Source of the DNA: Sporosarcina gallistercoris
GTDB lineage: Bacteria > Bacillota > Bacilli > Bacillales_A > Planococcaceae
Assembly: GCF_014836415.1 (NCBI RefSeq)
Contig: NZ_JACSQY010000009.1
Span: forward strand, 1-64,000
Length of the DNA stretch: 64,000 nucleotides
Direction of reading: 5' to 3'
Positions 1-8,894 of the stretch are shown piece by piece (positions within the stretch are counted from its first letter, which is position 1; every line of letters begins with the position of its first letter). The notes under the pieces were generated by a model that saw only the letters and a program-made list of their open reading frames with translations, ran no database searches and was not told where the DNA came from. Position numbers and translations under genes: made by a program.

Positions 1-105
1 CCCGCCCGTTTCCCCTCTGCACCCGCTCGTTTCCCCTCCGCACCCGCCCGTTTCCCCTCTGCACCCGCTCGTTTCCCTTCCGCACCCGCTCATTTCCCCT
101 CCATA
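1..105. repeat. 21-bp tandem repeat array A
   Basis: Five contiguous 21-bp units start at 1, 22, 43, 64 and 85. They alternate between a CCCGCCCGTTTCC type and a CCCGCTCGTTTCC type, and the array runs off the left window edge. Read on the minus strand the core is GGAAACGAGCGGGT, which is also the core of the array at 6913-7220, there in the opposite orientation. The array ends about 30 bases after the stop side of the FliS-like gene. There are no spacers between units. Confidence 0.9.
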
Positions 106-135
106 CAAAAAAGCCGCCAAAGACTCGGGCAGCTT

Positions 136-522
136 TCAAATATACGTCGGCATAACTTGCTTCTTCTGTGCATGCTGCCAATCCGTATGCAGGTTCCTCA
201 CAATCACCTGGACTTCCGAGACAGCGTCCGCGTCCGCTTTGAGCGAAGCAGTCACTAAGGTTTGATTGGCATAGATGTAAAGGGTGAGGAGACGTTCCCC
301 TTCTATGGAGGTTGCATCGGTCATCGCCATTAATTCGAACATCAATTGTTGGGCGTGCAACAGTCCATCCCGCCACCGTTCGTCATTTTGTCCGAGATGG
401 TGAAGAGAAGCATCCAATTGCTCGTCGATCGCTGCAAGTGCTTGGCATACCGCGGTTAGTGGCGGCAGTGATGTAGCATTCATTTTGCGGTAAGCTGTGA
501 CTGCTTGTTTGACAGTGATCAT
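136..522 (-). CDS. fliS: FliS-like flagellar export chaperone
   Basis: FliS binds the C-terminus of unpolymerised flagellin in the cytoplasm and holds it for export. The 128-residue product has the usual FliS length and pattern: an N-terminal helix with a Tyr (AVTAYRKM), a central helix (AQQLMFELMAM), then LYIYANQTLVTASLKADADA and a C-terminal helix ending in LHTDW, close to family patterns. The start at 522 is chosen because GGAGG lies 8 bases upstream; the in-frame ATG at 537 has no spaced ribosome site. It is divergent from a flagellin gene with a SigD-like promoter between, which supports the assignment. The sequence is fairly divergent, so FliS-like is inferred from pattern and context. 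Confidence 0.72.
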   Translation of the reverse strand: MITVKQAVTAYRKMNATSLPPLTAVCQALAAIDEQLDASLHHLGQNDERWRDGLLHAQQLMFELMAMTDATSIEGERLLTLYIYANQTLVTASLKADADAVSEVQVIVRNLHTDWQHAQKKQVMPTYI

Positions 523-559
523 CCACTCCGCCTCCATTCCAGTTTCTTTTCTAATAGGT

Positions 560-585
560 ATATCGGCAAGATCGCATTGAATTTC
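560..585 (-). promoter_or_regulatory. SigD-type promoter for the fliS-like gene
   Basis: On the minus strand an exact GCCGATAT (560-567) is preceded after 14 bases by GAAA (582-585). The SigD (flagellar sigma) consensus is TAAA, 14-16 bases, GCCGATAT. It faces the fliS-like gene and overlaps the oppositely directed promoter of the flagellin gene. Confidence 0.6.
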
Positions 586-603
586 ATGACTTTCGGTCGA
601 TAT
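578..603 (+). promoter_or_regulatory. SigD-type promoter for flagellin
   Basis: TGAA (578-581), 14 bases, GTCGATAT (596-603, seven of eight matches to the SigD -10) ends 40 bases before the flagellin start. It overlaps the -35 side of the oppositely directed SigD-like promoter. Confidence 0.5.
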
Positions 604-643
604 AACGCAGGAAGCGATTATTTACATAGACGAGGTGAACCAC

Positions 644-1453
644 GTGCGGATAAACAGCCACGAACAAATTCAAATGGCGGCGAATCGCGGTGTGCGGAAT
701 GACAAGCAGATCGAAAAGTCATTGCGCCATTTAGGGTCAGGATTGAAAATTGCAACGAGTGCTGACAACGCAGCAGGGTCAGCGATTTCTGAGACGATGC
801 GTGCTCAGATCCGGGGGATTTCGCAAGCTCAGCGCAATATGCAGGACGGGTTGTCTGTTCTGGAATCTTCGAACGAAGGGATGAACAACGTGAACGGATT
901 GCTGCAGCGGGCGCGTGAATTGGCGGTCCAGTCTGCGAATGGAACGTTTACGGATGCAGATCGTGTTGCAAGCGGATTGGAATTGGAACAGATTTTTGCA
1001 GCAATCGATGATACAGCGGATAAACTCGAATTCAATACAAAAAAGATTCTTGGAGAAAATTCGGAGTTGACGCTTCAAGTCGGTGGGAATGCTGCACAGC
1101 ACATGAAGATCAGCTTATTTGACGTCCATACGGATGCGATCGGTCTGAGTGGAGCGACATTAGCGACTCAAGAGAATGCAGAGAAATTGATCAGTACGAT
1201 CGATGACGCGCTCGGAACGGTAACAGGCTATTTAGCGAAAATCGGTGCGCAAATGGAATCTCTCGAGCATCATTTATCGAATGCTGGCGTTTTTGAAGTG
1301 AATTTGAATAAGTCGCTATCCTTATTGGAAGACGCCGATATGGCAAGAGAGATGATGGACTTCGTCGGCGCGGACATCCGGAAAAAAGGCGATGAGCTGC
1401 TGATCAAACATGTGAATAGCACGTTGCAGGAATCTCTAGGATTGTTGAAATGA
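644..1453 (+). CDS. hag: Short flagellin (filament protein)
   Basis: Flagellin forms the flagellar filament outside the cell after type III export. The 269-residue product has both conserved ends: an N-terminal D0/D1 segment with LRHLGSGLKIATSADNAAGS, AISETMRAQIRGISQAQRNM and RARELAVQSANGT, and a C-terminal segment with SLLEDADMAREMMDF and ending in LQESLGLLK. The variable middle is minimal, so only the D0/D1 core remains, as in short Bacillus Hag. GTG at 644 is chosen because GAGGTG lies 6 bases upstream and the product then begins MRIN as flagellins do; a GTG at 635 is also in frame. The usual start MRINHN is altered to MRINSHEQ. A SigD-type promoter precedes it. It may be a secondary flagellin, since no other flagellar structural genes are in view. 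Confidence 0.93.
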   Translation: MRINSHEQIQMAANRGVRNDKQIEKSLRHLGSGLKIATSADNAAGSAISETMRAQIRGISQAQRNMQDGLSVLESSNEGMNNVNGLLQRARELAVQSANGTFTDADRVASGLELEQIFAAIDDTADKLEFNTKKILGENSELTLQVGGNAAQHMKISLFDVHTDAIGLSGATLATQENAEKLISTIDDALGTVTGYLAKIGAQMESLEHHLSNAGVFEVNLNKSLSLLEDADMAREMMDFVGADIRKKGDELLIKHVNSTLQESLGLLK

Positions 1454-1460
1454 AACCAAA

Positions 1461-1494
1461 ACACCGAAGCTGAAATACGCTTCGGTGTTTTTTT
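1461..1494 (+). terminator. Bidirectional terminator, flagellin / ComFB
   Basis: A 10-bp stem (ACACCGAAGC with GCTTCGGTGT) has a run of T on the plus-strand 3' side and a short T run on the other strand, so it can end both convergent genes. Confidence 0.9.
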
Positions 1495-1498
1495 GCTC

Positions 1499-1798
1499 TT
1501 ATTTGTTCACAAACGTCTCACAGCGCGGGCTCTCGGATACGAGTGCTGCCGATTTTGCGATGACGGCTATGATGGTGGTGATTCCTTGATGATCTGCTTC
1601 ATGGGACGCACGGACATACGGACTGTACTTTGAATTTGCGATGTATCGTGGCGGCAATTCATTAAGAGCGAGTGCCGAAATGTCACTCAGGCATTGCTCA
1701 CAATCACACGCTAGATTCATATTGTTCTTATAGGACAATAAGGTATCTCGAACGACATCTTCCATTACATTGTGGACTCCCACTGCGTTTTCCTCCAT
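1499..1798 (-). CDS. comFB: ComFB family protein
   Basis: The 99-residue product matches the late-competence ComFB family: N-terminal VMEDVVRDTL, a Cys-rich CDCEQCLSDISALALN, then ELPPRYI and a hydrophobic C-terminal helix. Members of this family have been reported to bind cyclic dinucleotides and to influence motility or competence; in B. subtilis the gene lies in the comF operon. Here it stands alone, convergent with flagellin and without comFA or comFC. ATG at 1798 is preferred because AAGGGG lies 5 bases upstream; a GTG at 1813 is too close to its GGAG. Family assignment rests on the spacing of the cysteines and the LPPRY motif; the ligand is not visible from sequence. Confidence 0.82.
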   Translation of the reverse strand: MEENAVGVHNVMEDVVRDTLLSYKNNMNLACDCEQCLSDISALALNELPPRYIANSKYSPYVRASHEADHQGITTIIAVIAKSAALVSESPRCETFVNK

Positions 1799-1929
1799 TC
1801 GGATCCCCTTCACAACTCCATATTGCTATCCAAGCCTTCAGGGAATCTCGAAAAGTCTGGACAGTTTTCATATACATTCATCTTACAATATTTCCTAAAT
1901 AGTTGCAATCGCTTTTGTTTTGCTAAAAT

Positions 1930-2372
1930 TCCTAGTCCCGTAAGAAGTTTGTCCACAGACGTCTGTCCATTCTCCAATCCAGCGCCGGAATATAGTAGAT
2001 GTGTTCGGATGAAACATGCTTGAAACCTACTCATATCAGTATATTGTCTCAAGAAGACAGTTGGCCCCGGACGCTTGTCCAATTGCCGATGATCGAGCTG
2101 CATATAGTAGTAATGTTCGGACGATGGTCGCCGCTCAAATCGAACATTTCCACTTGTTAATATCGATAACAATTTGAGAAGTTTGTCCACGGATAGTTGT
2201 CCAACTCTCGTAACGACAGCGACATATACTAATCATGTACGGACTAGCAAAATCCCTTTCCTCGATATGTCGTTCGTAACACATCCACAGCAACTTGAGA
2301 AGTTTGTCCACGGACGGTTGTCCAACTCTCGTAAAATTAGCGACATAACCTAACATTGTCCGGACGCATCCC
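1930..2372. repeat. Cluster of four degenerate intergenic repeats
   Basis: The 600-base gap between the ComFB gene and the next plus-strand gene is filled by four diverged copies of one phrase of about 70 bp, starting near 1949, 2055, 2176 and 2291. The last two are closest: both read GAGAAGTTTGTCCACGGA, then GTTGTCCAACTCTCGTAA, then AGCGACATA and a CGGAC end. The spacing between these two is 115 bases, not a multiple of three, so open frames here are not protein repeats. GTCC/GGAC pairs give each copy small palindromes. Confidence 0.8.
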
Positions 2373-2393
2373 ATTTAAAGGAGGTGAATGAAC

Positions 2394-2729
2394 ATGGACC
2401 ACGCTAAAATGCTTAATCAACTTCAAGCAGTAGCAGCTGAATCTCTCAATAATCCTCGTGTCACATTAGGTGAGATCACTATCGTTTCTGCATTGCTGAC
2501 AGAATTCGCAGTTACTCTACTTTTGTTCGAAGAAGTAGAAAAGTTCCGCGAGTTCAACGAAAATGATACGACGCCTTGTGAAAAAATCGAATTCGACAGA
2601 GCACTCGCTGATGTGTTAAAAGGCGTTTGTTGTATCGAAGACGCAGTTGTCAAGAAAATCAGAGCAGGCATCGCAATCGATGCAGCCGAAGACTCCGCAC
2701 CCGTTGTTGGAGAATGCTGCTCACGCTAA
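2394..2729 (+). CDS. Small protein of unknown function
   Basis: I do not recognise this 111-residue protein. It is mostly predicted helix, acidic, with a hydrophobic stretch (EITIVSALLTEFAVTLLLF, residues about 26-44) and Cys residues in pairs (KGVCCIEDAV and a C-terminal GECCSR). ATG at 2394 is chosen because AAAGGAGG lies 9 bases upstream; an in-frame ATG at 2388 is only 3 bases from it. It follows the repeat cluster and is followed by a strong terminator shared with the convergent peptidase gene. The strong ribosome site and terminator indicate a real, well-expressed gene. The CC pairs could suit a cross-linked spore or surface protein, but nothing shows that directly. Confidence 0.7.
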   Translation: MDHAKMLNQLQAVAAESLNNPRVTLGEITIVSALLTEFAVTLLLFEEVEKFREFNENDTTPCEKIEFDRALADVLKGVCCIEDAVVKKIRAGIAIDAAEDSAPVVGECCSR

Positions 2730-2753
2730 CCTCTTTCTTCCCCTCCTCATTTC

Positions 2754-2788
2754 AAAACGCCTGTCCCCTCCCCCGGGACAGGCGTTTT
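2754..2788. terminator. Bidirectional terminator
   Basis: An 11-bp stem (ACGCCTGTCCC with GGGACAGGCGT) is flanked by A and T runs. It lies between two convergent genes and can serve both. Confidence 0.9.
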
Positions 2789-2795
2789 CCTTATG

Positions 2796-4775
2796 TCACA
2801 AATACTTTTCGAACCAACCTGTCAGCTCATTCAACCGTGTAATCCTCAAGTTCGGTTTTCCAGTGCGGGACAAATTATGGTCAGCTTCCGGGAACCGCAC
2901 AAACTCGGTTTCTTTGTGCATACTCTTAAGAGTGATGTAGAGCTGTTCCGCTTGTTCAATCGGACAGCGCAAGTCATTTTCGGAATGAAGGATGAGCAGT
3001 GGTGTCTTCACATGTTCTGCGTATTTCAATGGTGAATGCTTCCATAGTGTGTCGACATCGGTCATATCCGCTTTGATCTGCCAATCGCTGAAGTAGTATC
3101 CGATATCCGATACACCGAAGAAACTGATCCAGTTGGAGATGGATCGTTGTGTTACCGCCGCTTTAAAGCGATCCGTATGTCCGACGATCCAATTCGTCAT
3201 GAAGCCGCCGTAACTGCCCCCTGTTACGCCAAGTCGGTCCTTATCGATCCAGTCCTGCTGTTCAAGAACGTCGTCAAGCGCATCCATAATATCCTGGTAA
3301 TCGCCACCGCCATAATCTCCGCGTACTGCGTCCACGAATGCTTGGCTATACCCGTGGCTGCCCCGTGGATTGACATACAAAACTCCCCATCCTTGGGCTG
3401 CAAGTACTTGCATTTCGTGGAAGAATGAGTTGCCATACATCGCGTGCGGACCCCCGTGGATGTTGACAACAAGTGGATACTTACTGCCTTCCTTGTAATT
3501 CGCAGGTTTCATGAGCCAGCCATGGATGTCAAAACCTCCAGCGCCTTCCAGCTGAATCGTGTCCGGCTTTACGAGAATCGTATCTGCCACATAGGTTTCA
3601 TTGAAAGAAGTCAGTGCTTTTCGTTCACCTGTCGCTATGTCGAGGCGATACAGTTCACCGGGGTTCACCGGATCACTGATTGCAGCAAGTGCGAACTGGC
3701 CATTTTTCGCAACGTCATAATCGTAGACATGCTCCGACTCCGGGGACGCTGGATACAGACTCCCATCCAAATCTGCAAAGTAAAGGCGTACATCGCCCAT
3801 CGTGGTCACTTGGAAGTACAAGTAATTACCTTCCGTCCAGACAGCTTCAGGTGGATTCGGTCCTTGCTGATGATCCGCAACGACTGCGTCCCCAACTGGT
3901 GCATCGAGGGCTTCTGTCAGATTAAGCGTCGTCTTGTTTTCGCAGTCATAGACGTACAACGCAGAGTGCGTAGCGTTTTCAAACGTCCGATCTGATCCTC
4001 CATAAGCAATATAGCGATCATCTCTAGAGAACGCAGCACCGCCAAAATAACCTTGCTCATCGACCAGTACAGTTTCCTCTTTTGTTTCCACATCAACAAG
4101 CACCAACGGCTGACGGAAGTCGAAATCGTTGTTTTCCGCCCGGTTGACACCGATGACGAGTTTTTTGCCACAATGGGAGACTGCTTGGAGCGAATGATGG
4201 AAAGGATCTTCTGTGAACGCGGTGATTTCTTCGCTTTCAAGATCGAGGCATCCAATTTGTGAATGCCGGTCGTTTTTCACAAAACCTGCTCCATCGGCTT
4301 TATATTTCATCGTCGTGACGCGAAGCGCTTCAGGCTGCTTCTTTTCGTCTTTCTCTTCTTTATCTGTAAACGTTTTTCCGTCTATTACAGTGCTCGTTAG
4401 CCAGATTTTCGTCCCGCATGGCGACCACAAGAAGCTGCCCACACCATTCTGATAGTCCGTCAACTTGCGCGCTTCCCCGCCCGTTGAATGCATGACATAT
4501 AGTTGGTTCTTGTCATCCCGCGTCGACAAAAACGCCAACTGACTCCCGTCCGGTGACCATTTGGGCTGGGAAACACGCTCTTTCCCATACGTCCATTGCG
4601 TGGAGTTCCCTGTGTTCACGTCGAGGTGATGCAAATGCGCATGATATATGTTCTCTTCTTTATCGATCTGTGTCACAACAAATACTGCTTCTGAGGAATC
4701 CGGCGCCAATACCGGATTCGTCACCGACTTCAATTTAAACAAGTCTTCTTGTTGAACCGTCTGTTTTGCTGTCAT
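2796..4775 (-). CDS. S9 family prolyl oligopeptidase-type peptidase
   Basis: A cytosolic serine peptidase of family S9 (acylaminoacyl peptidase / dipeptidyl peptidase group), 659 residues. The first two thirds form a beta-propeller with WSPDG-type blades (QPKWSPDGSQLAFLST; SFLWSPCGTKIWL). The last third is an alpha/beta hydrolase with HGGPHAMYG (oxyanion region), the nucleophile Ser in GGSYGGFMTNW, the acid in LHSENDLRCP and the His in EADHNLSR. No signal peptide is visible. ATG at 4775 is preferred: GGGAGG lies 7 bases upstream, while ATG at 4781 abuts it. It follows the chemoreceptor gene on the same strand with a 107-base gap and no clear terminator between. The natural substrate cannot be told. 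Confidence 0.93.
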   Translation of the reverse strand: MTAKQTVQQEDLFKLKSVTNPVLAPDSSEAVFVVTQIDKEENIYHAHLHHLDVNTGNSTQWTYGKERVSQPKWSPDGSQLAFLSTRDDKNQLYVMHSTGGEARKLTDYQNGVGSFLWSPCGTKIWLTSTVIDGKTFTDKEEKDEKKQPEALRVTTMKYKADGAGFVKNDRHSQIGCLDLESEEITAFTEDPFHHSLQAVSHCGKKLVIGVNRAENNDFDFRQPLVLVDVETKEETVLVDEQGYFGGAAFSRDDRYIAYGGSDRTFENATHSALYVYDCENKTTLNLTEALDAPVGDAVVADHQQGPNPPEAVWTEGNYLYFQVTTMGDVRLYFADLDGSLYPASPESEHVYDYDVAKNGQFALAAISDPVNPGELYRLDIATGERKALTSFNETYVADTILVKPDTIQLEGAGGFDIHGWLMKPANYKEGSKYPLVVNIHGGPHAMYGNSFFHEMQVLAAQGWGVLYVNPRGSHGYSQAFVDAVRGDYGGGDYQDIMDALDDVLEQQDWIDKDRLGVTGGSYGGFMTNWIVGHTDRFKAAVTQRSISNWISFFGVSDIGYYFSDWQIKADMTDVDTLWKHSPLKYAEHVKTPLLILHSENDLRCPIEQAEQLYITLKSMHKETEFVRFPEADHNLSRTGKPNLRITRLNELTGWFEKYL

Positions 4776-4882
4776 TGTCATTCCTCCCCTAATGTCATCT
4801 ATTTCGACACCCGGAACACTTTCCCTTTTATTCTTGTGAAATTTCATGAAGATTTAGTGTGAATCAACATCCAGCTGCTTTC

Positions 4883-6592
4883 TCACTTCCCCGTCTCCAG
4901 CTCAAACACATCAATCATCGTCTTCAACGACTCTGCCATCTCACTCAGCACATGCGCACTCGCAGAAATTTCCTCCATCGTCGCATTCTGCTCTTCTGCA
5001 GCCGCCACGATATTCTGCGCACTCTCCTCGGATTTCTCCGACAACTGCGCCACCTGTCCAACAAGCGCCTTCATCGTATGCGTACTCGCACTAATCTCTT
5101 CGCTGATCGCCGATACCTCTTCCGTCTGTGCCGACACTTCGCTGATCATCTCCGCAATTTCACGGAAACGTTCACCTGACCGATTCGCAAGCGTCAATCC
5201 CACAGCAACATCCGACTTCGTTACCTGAGTCGCCTGCTGCACACCCGTCACTTCCTTCTGAATCTCTTCGATCAAACGGTTGATCTCACTTGCCGCCTTC
5301 GCAGACTCCGCCGCCAAACTTCCCACTTCTCCTGCAACAACCGCGAATCCTTTCCCATGCTCCCCCGCACGCGCGGCTTCAATCGAAGCATTCAACGCCA
5401 GCAAATTCGTCTGACCGGCAACATTCGTAATCAGAGCGACGATACTGCCGATTGCCTCAGACTTCTTGGAGAGTTGGTAAACCACACTTGCCGTATGGTC
5501 CGTTGATTGTTGAATTCCCTCGATTTTCCGGACCGTCTGATCCATGATCGATGCCCCGTTTTGCGTTTCTTCTGTCGTCGAAATCGCTAAATCCGACACT
5601 TTATGGATAGCGGTCGCAGTCTGATCCATGCCTTGCGTAATCTCAGCGACAATCGATGTCGTCGAGTTGGTATGTTCCATTTGTTCGGATGAACCTTCCG
5701 AAATGTCGACAATGTCTTCTGTGATTTGTGTCGATGCCTGCGCGGTTTCATCCGCACTAGCCGTCAATTGGCCTGATGTCGATGCGATTGTCGAAATCGA
5801 CGTCTGTAATTCGGAAATGATTCGATATAAGTTGTCGGAAAGCGTGTTTGCGTCTTTGGTGAGCTGTCCGATTTCATCCGGATCTCCCACTAATAAAGGT
5901 TCCGGTGTCAACTTCCCTGCCGCCATGTCGGTCATCCGATTCGTAATGATCGTGATCGGTTTTTGTATTCTATTTTGCAAATAGCGGATTCCGATTCCCG
6001 CGAAGATAAGTGCAAGGATCGCACCAGCAATCATGGTGATCAAAACACTTAAGTACAATGCTTTTCCTTCTTCTTCAATTGCATTCAGCTCTTTCTTATG
6101 TGCTTTCTCCAGTTCGAGAAGGTCCCCTCTGATCTCATCGATTGTTATGCCAGTTTCATAGGAGTTTTGAATGGCGTCCTGCTTGTTTCCAGCTGCGCTC
6201 ATCCGGAGCAAGTCATCGATTTGACTGTTGTATTTATCAAGTTGAGCTTGTACCGCGTCGAATGCTGGCCGTTCATCTGACGGGAGCGCTTTCTTATAAG
6301 CAGATTCTGTCGCCTTCAGTTGTTCTTGGTTTGCACGGATGGCCTCTTCATATTTCTCTTCAAAAGGTCGATCTTTCGACACAAGATGCCGCTGCATATT
6401 ACTGAGCATTTGCTGCACAGTCTGTTCAAGGTCGTTGTTGAATTGAATCTTCGGAAGAACCCCTTCATTGATAGCCTTTGTGTTGTCATTCAGCTTATAC
6501 GAGCTGAACACCCCGATACTGCCAAGCACCAGAATCAAGACCAGAATACTACCAAACACAACATTCAATTTCCCTCTAACCGACTTTTTCAT
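4883..6592 (-). CDS. Methyl-accepting chemotaxis protein (first of three)
   Basis: A transmembrane chemoreceptor that signals to CheA/CheW. The 569 residues comprise TM1 (about 11-30), an extracellular four-helix-bundle-like sensor domain (about 31-185), TM2 (about 186-206, [20 protein letters not shown]), a HAMP domain with [13 protein letters not shown], and a long cytoplasmic coiled coil. The signalling tip is conserved: [20 protein letters not shown] followed by [14 protein letters not shown]. The usual [10 protein letters not shown] after the tip is changed to [10 protein letters not shown], a small divergence. A SigD-type promoter lies upstream. The other two receptors are at 42198-43886 and 58179-59864; no CheA, CheW or CheR gene is in the window. 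The ligand is unknown. Confidence 0.95.
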   Translation of the reverse strand: MKKSVRGKLNVVFGSILVLILVLGSIGVFSSYKLNDNTKAINEGVLPKIQFNNDLEQTVQQMLSNMQRHLVSKDRPFEEKYEEAIRANQEQLKATESAYKKALPSDERPAFDAVQAQLDKYNSQIDDLLRMSAAGNKQDAIQNSYETGITIDEIRGDLLELEKAHKKELNAIEEEGKALYLSVLITMIAGAILALIFAGIGIRYLQNRIQKPITIITNRMTDMAAGKLTPEPLLVGDPDEIGQLTKDANTLSDNLYRIISELQTSISTIASTSGQLTASADETAQASTQITEDIVDISEGSSEQMEHTNSTTSIVAEITQGMDQTATAIHKVSDLAISTTEETQNGASIMDQTVRKIEGIQQSTDHTASVVYQLSKKSEAIGSIVALITNVAGQTNLLALNASIEAARAGEHGKGFAVVAGEVGSLAAESAKAASEINRLIEEIQKEVTGVQQATQVTKSDVAVGLTLANRSGERFREIAEMISEVSAQTEEVSAISEEISASTHTMKALVGQVAQLSEKSEESAQNIVAAAEEQNATMEEISASAHVLSEMAESLKTMIDVFELETGK

Positions 6593-6631
6593 GAGGCACC
6601 CCTTTTTCCCTGGTTTCAGTGTATATCGTGT

Positions 6632-6658
6632 ATATCGACACCGATGACATGGGTTTTG
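6632..6658 (-). promoter_or_regulatory. SigD-type promoter of the first chemoreceptor
   Basis: On the minus strand CAAA (6655-6658), 15 bases, GTCGATAT (6632-6639) fits the SigD consensus with one mismatch in each element, 40 bases upstream of the start codon. Confidence 0.6.
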
Positions 6659-6912
6659 ACAGGTGTATGAACTTTAATGTTTATGCAATGCAGGGGGTGG
6701 GTGGCGGAGGATTGAGCGCTTAACTGAGGGTAATGAACCGATTCCCTCAAAGAGTTTAAATTCCAACAATTTCCGTCCCTGAATGCGCAGCGAAGCGGAG
6801 CTCACCAATTAGGTTTGGTTTGGGATATTGGTAAGATGGATTGGTCGCGAGCTTGGGTATGGGTTCAAGAAGGTGGCTTGCCGCGGGAATGGGCGGGGCG
6901 GGGCGAGCACGA

Positions 6913-7220
6913 GAACGGGCGGGTGCCTCGATGTGAAATGAGCGGGTCGAGCGCCAGAACGGGCGGGTGACTCGACGAAACGAGCGGGTCATGCGCCAGA
7001 ACGGGCGGGTGCCTCGATGTGAAACGAGCGGGTCAAATGCCAGAACGAGCGGGTGCCTCGACGAAACGAGCGGGTCAAATGCCAGAACGGGCGGGTACCT
7101 CGACGAAACGGGCGGGTCGAACGCTAGAACGGGCGGGTACCTCGACGAAACGAGCGGGTCGAACGCCAGAACGGGCGAGTACCTCGACGAAATGAGCGGG
7201 TCAAGCGCTAGAACGAGAGG
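6913..7220. repeat. 42-bp tandem repeat array B of alternating half-units
   Basis: About seven copies of a 42- to 44-bp unit. Each unit is made of two similar halves, GAACGGGCGGGT plus about 8-10 bases, and GAAACGAGCGGGT plus about 9 bases. The core equals that of the array at 1-105 on the opposite strand. Because 42 is a multiple of three a plus-strand frame stays open with a 14-residue repeat, but it lacks a ribosome site and coding-like composition. The remainder of the 690-base gap between genes (6593-7286) holds the chemoreceptor promoter and unremarkable sequence. Confidence 0.92.
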
Positions 7221-7286
7221 GCAGGCCCGTCTTTGCGTACAAAAAAAGAGAACGCAAATGCGCCCCCTTTGTTAGTCCCCATTCCC

Positions 7287-8840
7287 TTAAACTTTTACGT
7301 AATCCTTCAAAGAACGACGCAGGATCTTCCCGGTTGTATTCTTCGGAAGTTCATCCAAAAACTCGATGCGTTTTGGGACTTTGTACTTTGCGAGGCGCTT
7401 CTCACAGAACTCGATCAGCTGCTGTTCCGTCACATCCACGCCTTCTTTTGCGACCACATATGCAAGCACCTCTTCCCCGAAATCGGGATCAGGTACGCCG
7501 AGCACTGCTGCTTCGACAAGGTCGCGATGTGTGAACAACACTTCTTCCACTTCACGAGGATAGACGTTGTACCCTCCTACAATGATCAAGTCTTTCTTGC
7601 GATCGACGATGTAGAAATAGCCGTCTTCGTCTTTGCGCGCGAGGTCCCCCGTGTACAGCCATCCGTCACGAAGAGCAGCCGCGGACTCTTCAGGCATTTT
7701 GTAGTAGCCTTTCATGACATTGTCGCCTTGGATGATGAGCTCGCCGACTTGTCCGACAGGCACTTCATCCCCCAGTTCATCGACCACTTTGTTCTTCACA
7801 TTCAAGATGGACGTTCCGATCGAACCTGGAACCCGTTCCCGATCCAGTGGATTGAAACACGTCACCGGTGACGCTTCCGACAACCCGTAGCCTTCAGAGA
7901 CTTTCACTTGGAATTTCTTTTCAAAGTTTTCAAGCAGTGCAACTGGCAGGGATGCCCCTCCCGAAATCGCGAGCCGGATGGACGAGAAGTCTTCTTGTGT
8001 CGCTTCCGGATATTGCACCATGAAGTTATACATCGTCGGTACCCCTGCAAAGATGGTCGCTTGCTGTTCCTTCACCGCTTTGAACACTTCTGCCGGGCTG
8101 AATCTCGGCATGAGGACAATTGTGGCCCCCTTGACGAGTGGTGCATTGACAACAACAGTCAGTGCGAATACATGGAACACTGGCAACGTCGCAATGACCC
8201 GATCTTCAGACGAAAACCCGAGATACTCCCCTACGTCACTTGCGTTAGAATATAAATTCCTATGCGTCAGCATGGCACCTTTTGGACGTCCTGTCGTTCC
8301 GGACGTATACAAAATGATAGCGGTTTCATTTTCATCCACTTCAACCGGTTCCATATCCGGCTTTCCGCTTCTGAGCACTTGTGTAAACAGATGTGTTTTC
8401 GCTTTCGCGCGTGCGGATAATGCCTCCACTTTTTCACTTGTCTCGTCCGTTGTCTCACACACAATATAATGTTCTATCACTGGCAGTTGGACAGATGCTG
8501 CTTCCACGAGTGGCAGTAACTGTTCAAGGGCAATCACCATTTTTGCATCACTATCTTGCAAAATGTATGAAATTTCATCCGGCGAGTAGATTGGATTGAC
8601 AGGAATCGCTGTTGCACCTAACCGCATGGTCGCATAGAGCGATATGAGAAAATGTGGCGTATTCCCAAGTAGCAACGCGACATGATCGCCTTTGTTTACT
8701 CCTAAGTCTTGTAAAGCGGATGCAAATAATGCGACTGATTGGTCGAATTCTGCGTACGATGTATCCTTACCTGTGAAATGATAAGCTGTTTTTCCAGGCT
8801 GTGACTTAGCGGTTGCCCGGACTCTTTCTACCAAATTCAT
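7287..8840 (-). CDS. lcfB: Long-chain fatty acid-CoA ligase
   Basis: Activates fatty acids to acyl-CoA through an acyl-adenylate, the entry to beta-oxidation. The 517-residue product has the ANL superfamily motifs: P-loop [16 protein letters not shown] (about 165-180), [10 protein letters not shown], the hinge region [34 protein letters not shown], and the catalytic Lys near the C-terminus in [11 protein letters not shown]. Length matches B. subtilis LcfB (YhfL). Start at 8840 is fixed by AAAGGTGG upstream; an in-frame start at 8876 lies inside the operator. A FadR-like operator and a good SigA promoter precede it, consistent with derepression by acyl-CoA. It is near lplJ and yhfH, as in B. 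subtilis. Confidence 0.93.
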   Translation of the reverse strand: MNLVERVRATAKSQPGKTAYHFTGKDTSYAEFDQSVALFASALQDLGVNKGDHVALLLGNTPHFLISLYATMRLGATAIPVNPIYSPDEISYILQDSDAKMVIALEQLLPLVEAASVQLPVIEHYIVCETTDETSEKVEALSARAKAKTHLFTQVLRSGKPDMEPVEVDENETAIILYTSGTTGRPKGAMLTHRNLYSNASDVGEYLGFSSEDRVIATLPVFHVFALTVVVNAPLVKGATIVLMPRFSPAEVFKAVKEQQATIFAGVPTMYNFMVQYPEATQEDFSSIRLAISGGASLPVALLENFEKKFQVKVSEGYGLSEASPVTCFNPLDRERVPGSIGTSILNVKNKVVDELGDEVPVGQVGELIIQGDNVMKGYYKMPEESAAALRDGWLYTGDLARKDEDGYFYIVDRKKDLIIVGGYNVYPREVEEVLFTHRDLVEAAVLGVPDPDFGEEVLAYVVAKEGVDVTEQQLIEFCEKRLAKYKVPKRIEFLDELPKNTTGKILRRSLKDYVKV

Positions 8841-8861
8841 CGGTTTACCACCTTTCGTAGT

Positions 8862-8880
8862 TGAATGAATAGTCATTCAT
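8862..8880 (-). promoter_or_regulatory. FadR-type operator upstream of lcfB
   Basis: The palindrome TGAATGAATAGTCATTCAT matches the TGAATGA-TCATTCA operator of the TetR-family fatty-acid repressor FadR of Bacillus. It lies just downstream of the promoter -10, where a repressor would block initiation. Confidence 0.85.
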
Positions 8881-8894
8881 TACCATCAACTATT

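Noticed and set aside
1810..2374. Minus-strand open frames of 79 and 126 codons with a shared SVDKLLKLL segment
   Set aside because: The shared segment is the translation of DNA repeats whose spacing (115 bases) is not in frame; no ribosome sites.
1..7220. Arrays A and B as CRISPR arrays
   Set aside because: The units are contiguous without unique spacers, the period is only 21 or 42 bp, and no cas genes are present.
6967..7275. Open frame of about 100 codons with a 14-residue repeat (DETSGSN-ARTGGYL)
   Set aside because: It comes from a 42-bp DNA repeat whose length is a multiple of three; no ribosome site, and the same core elsewhere is in the opposite orientation.
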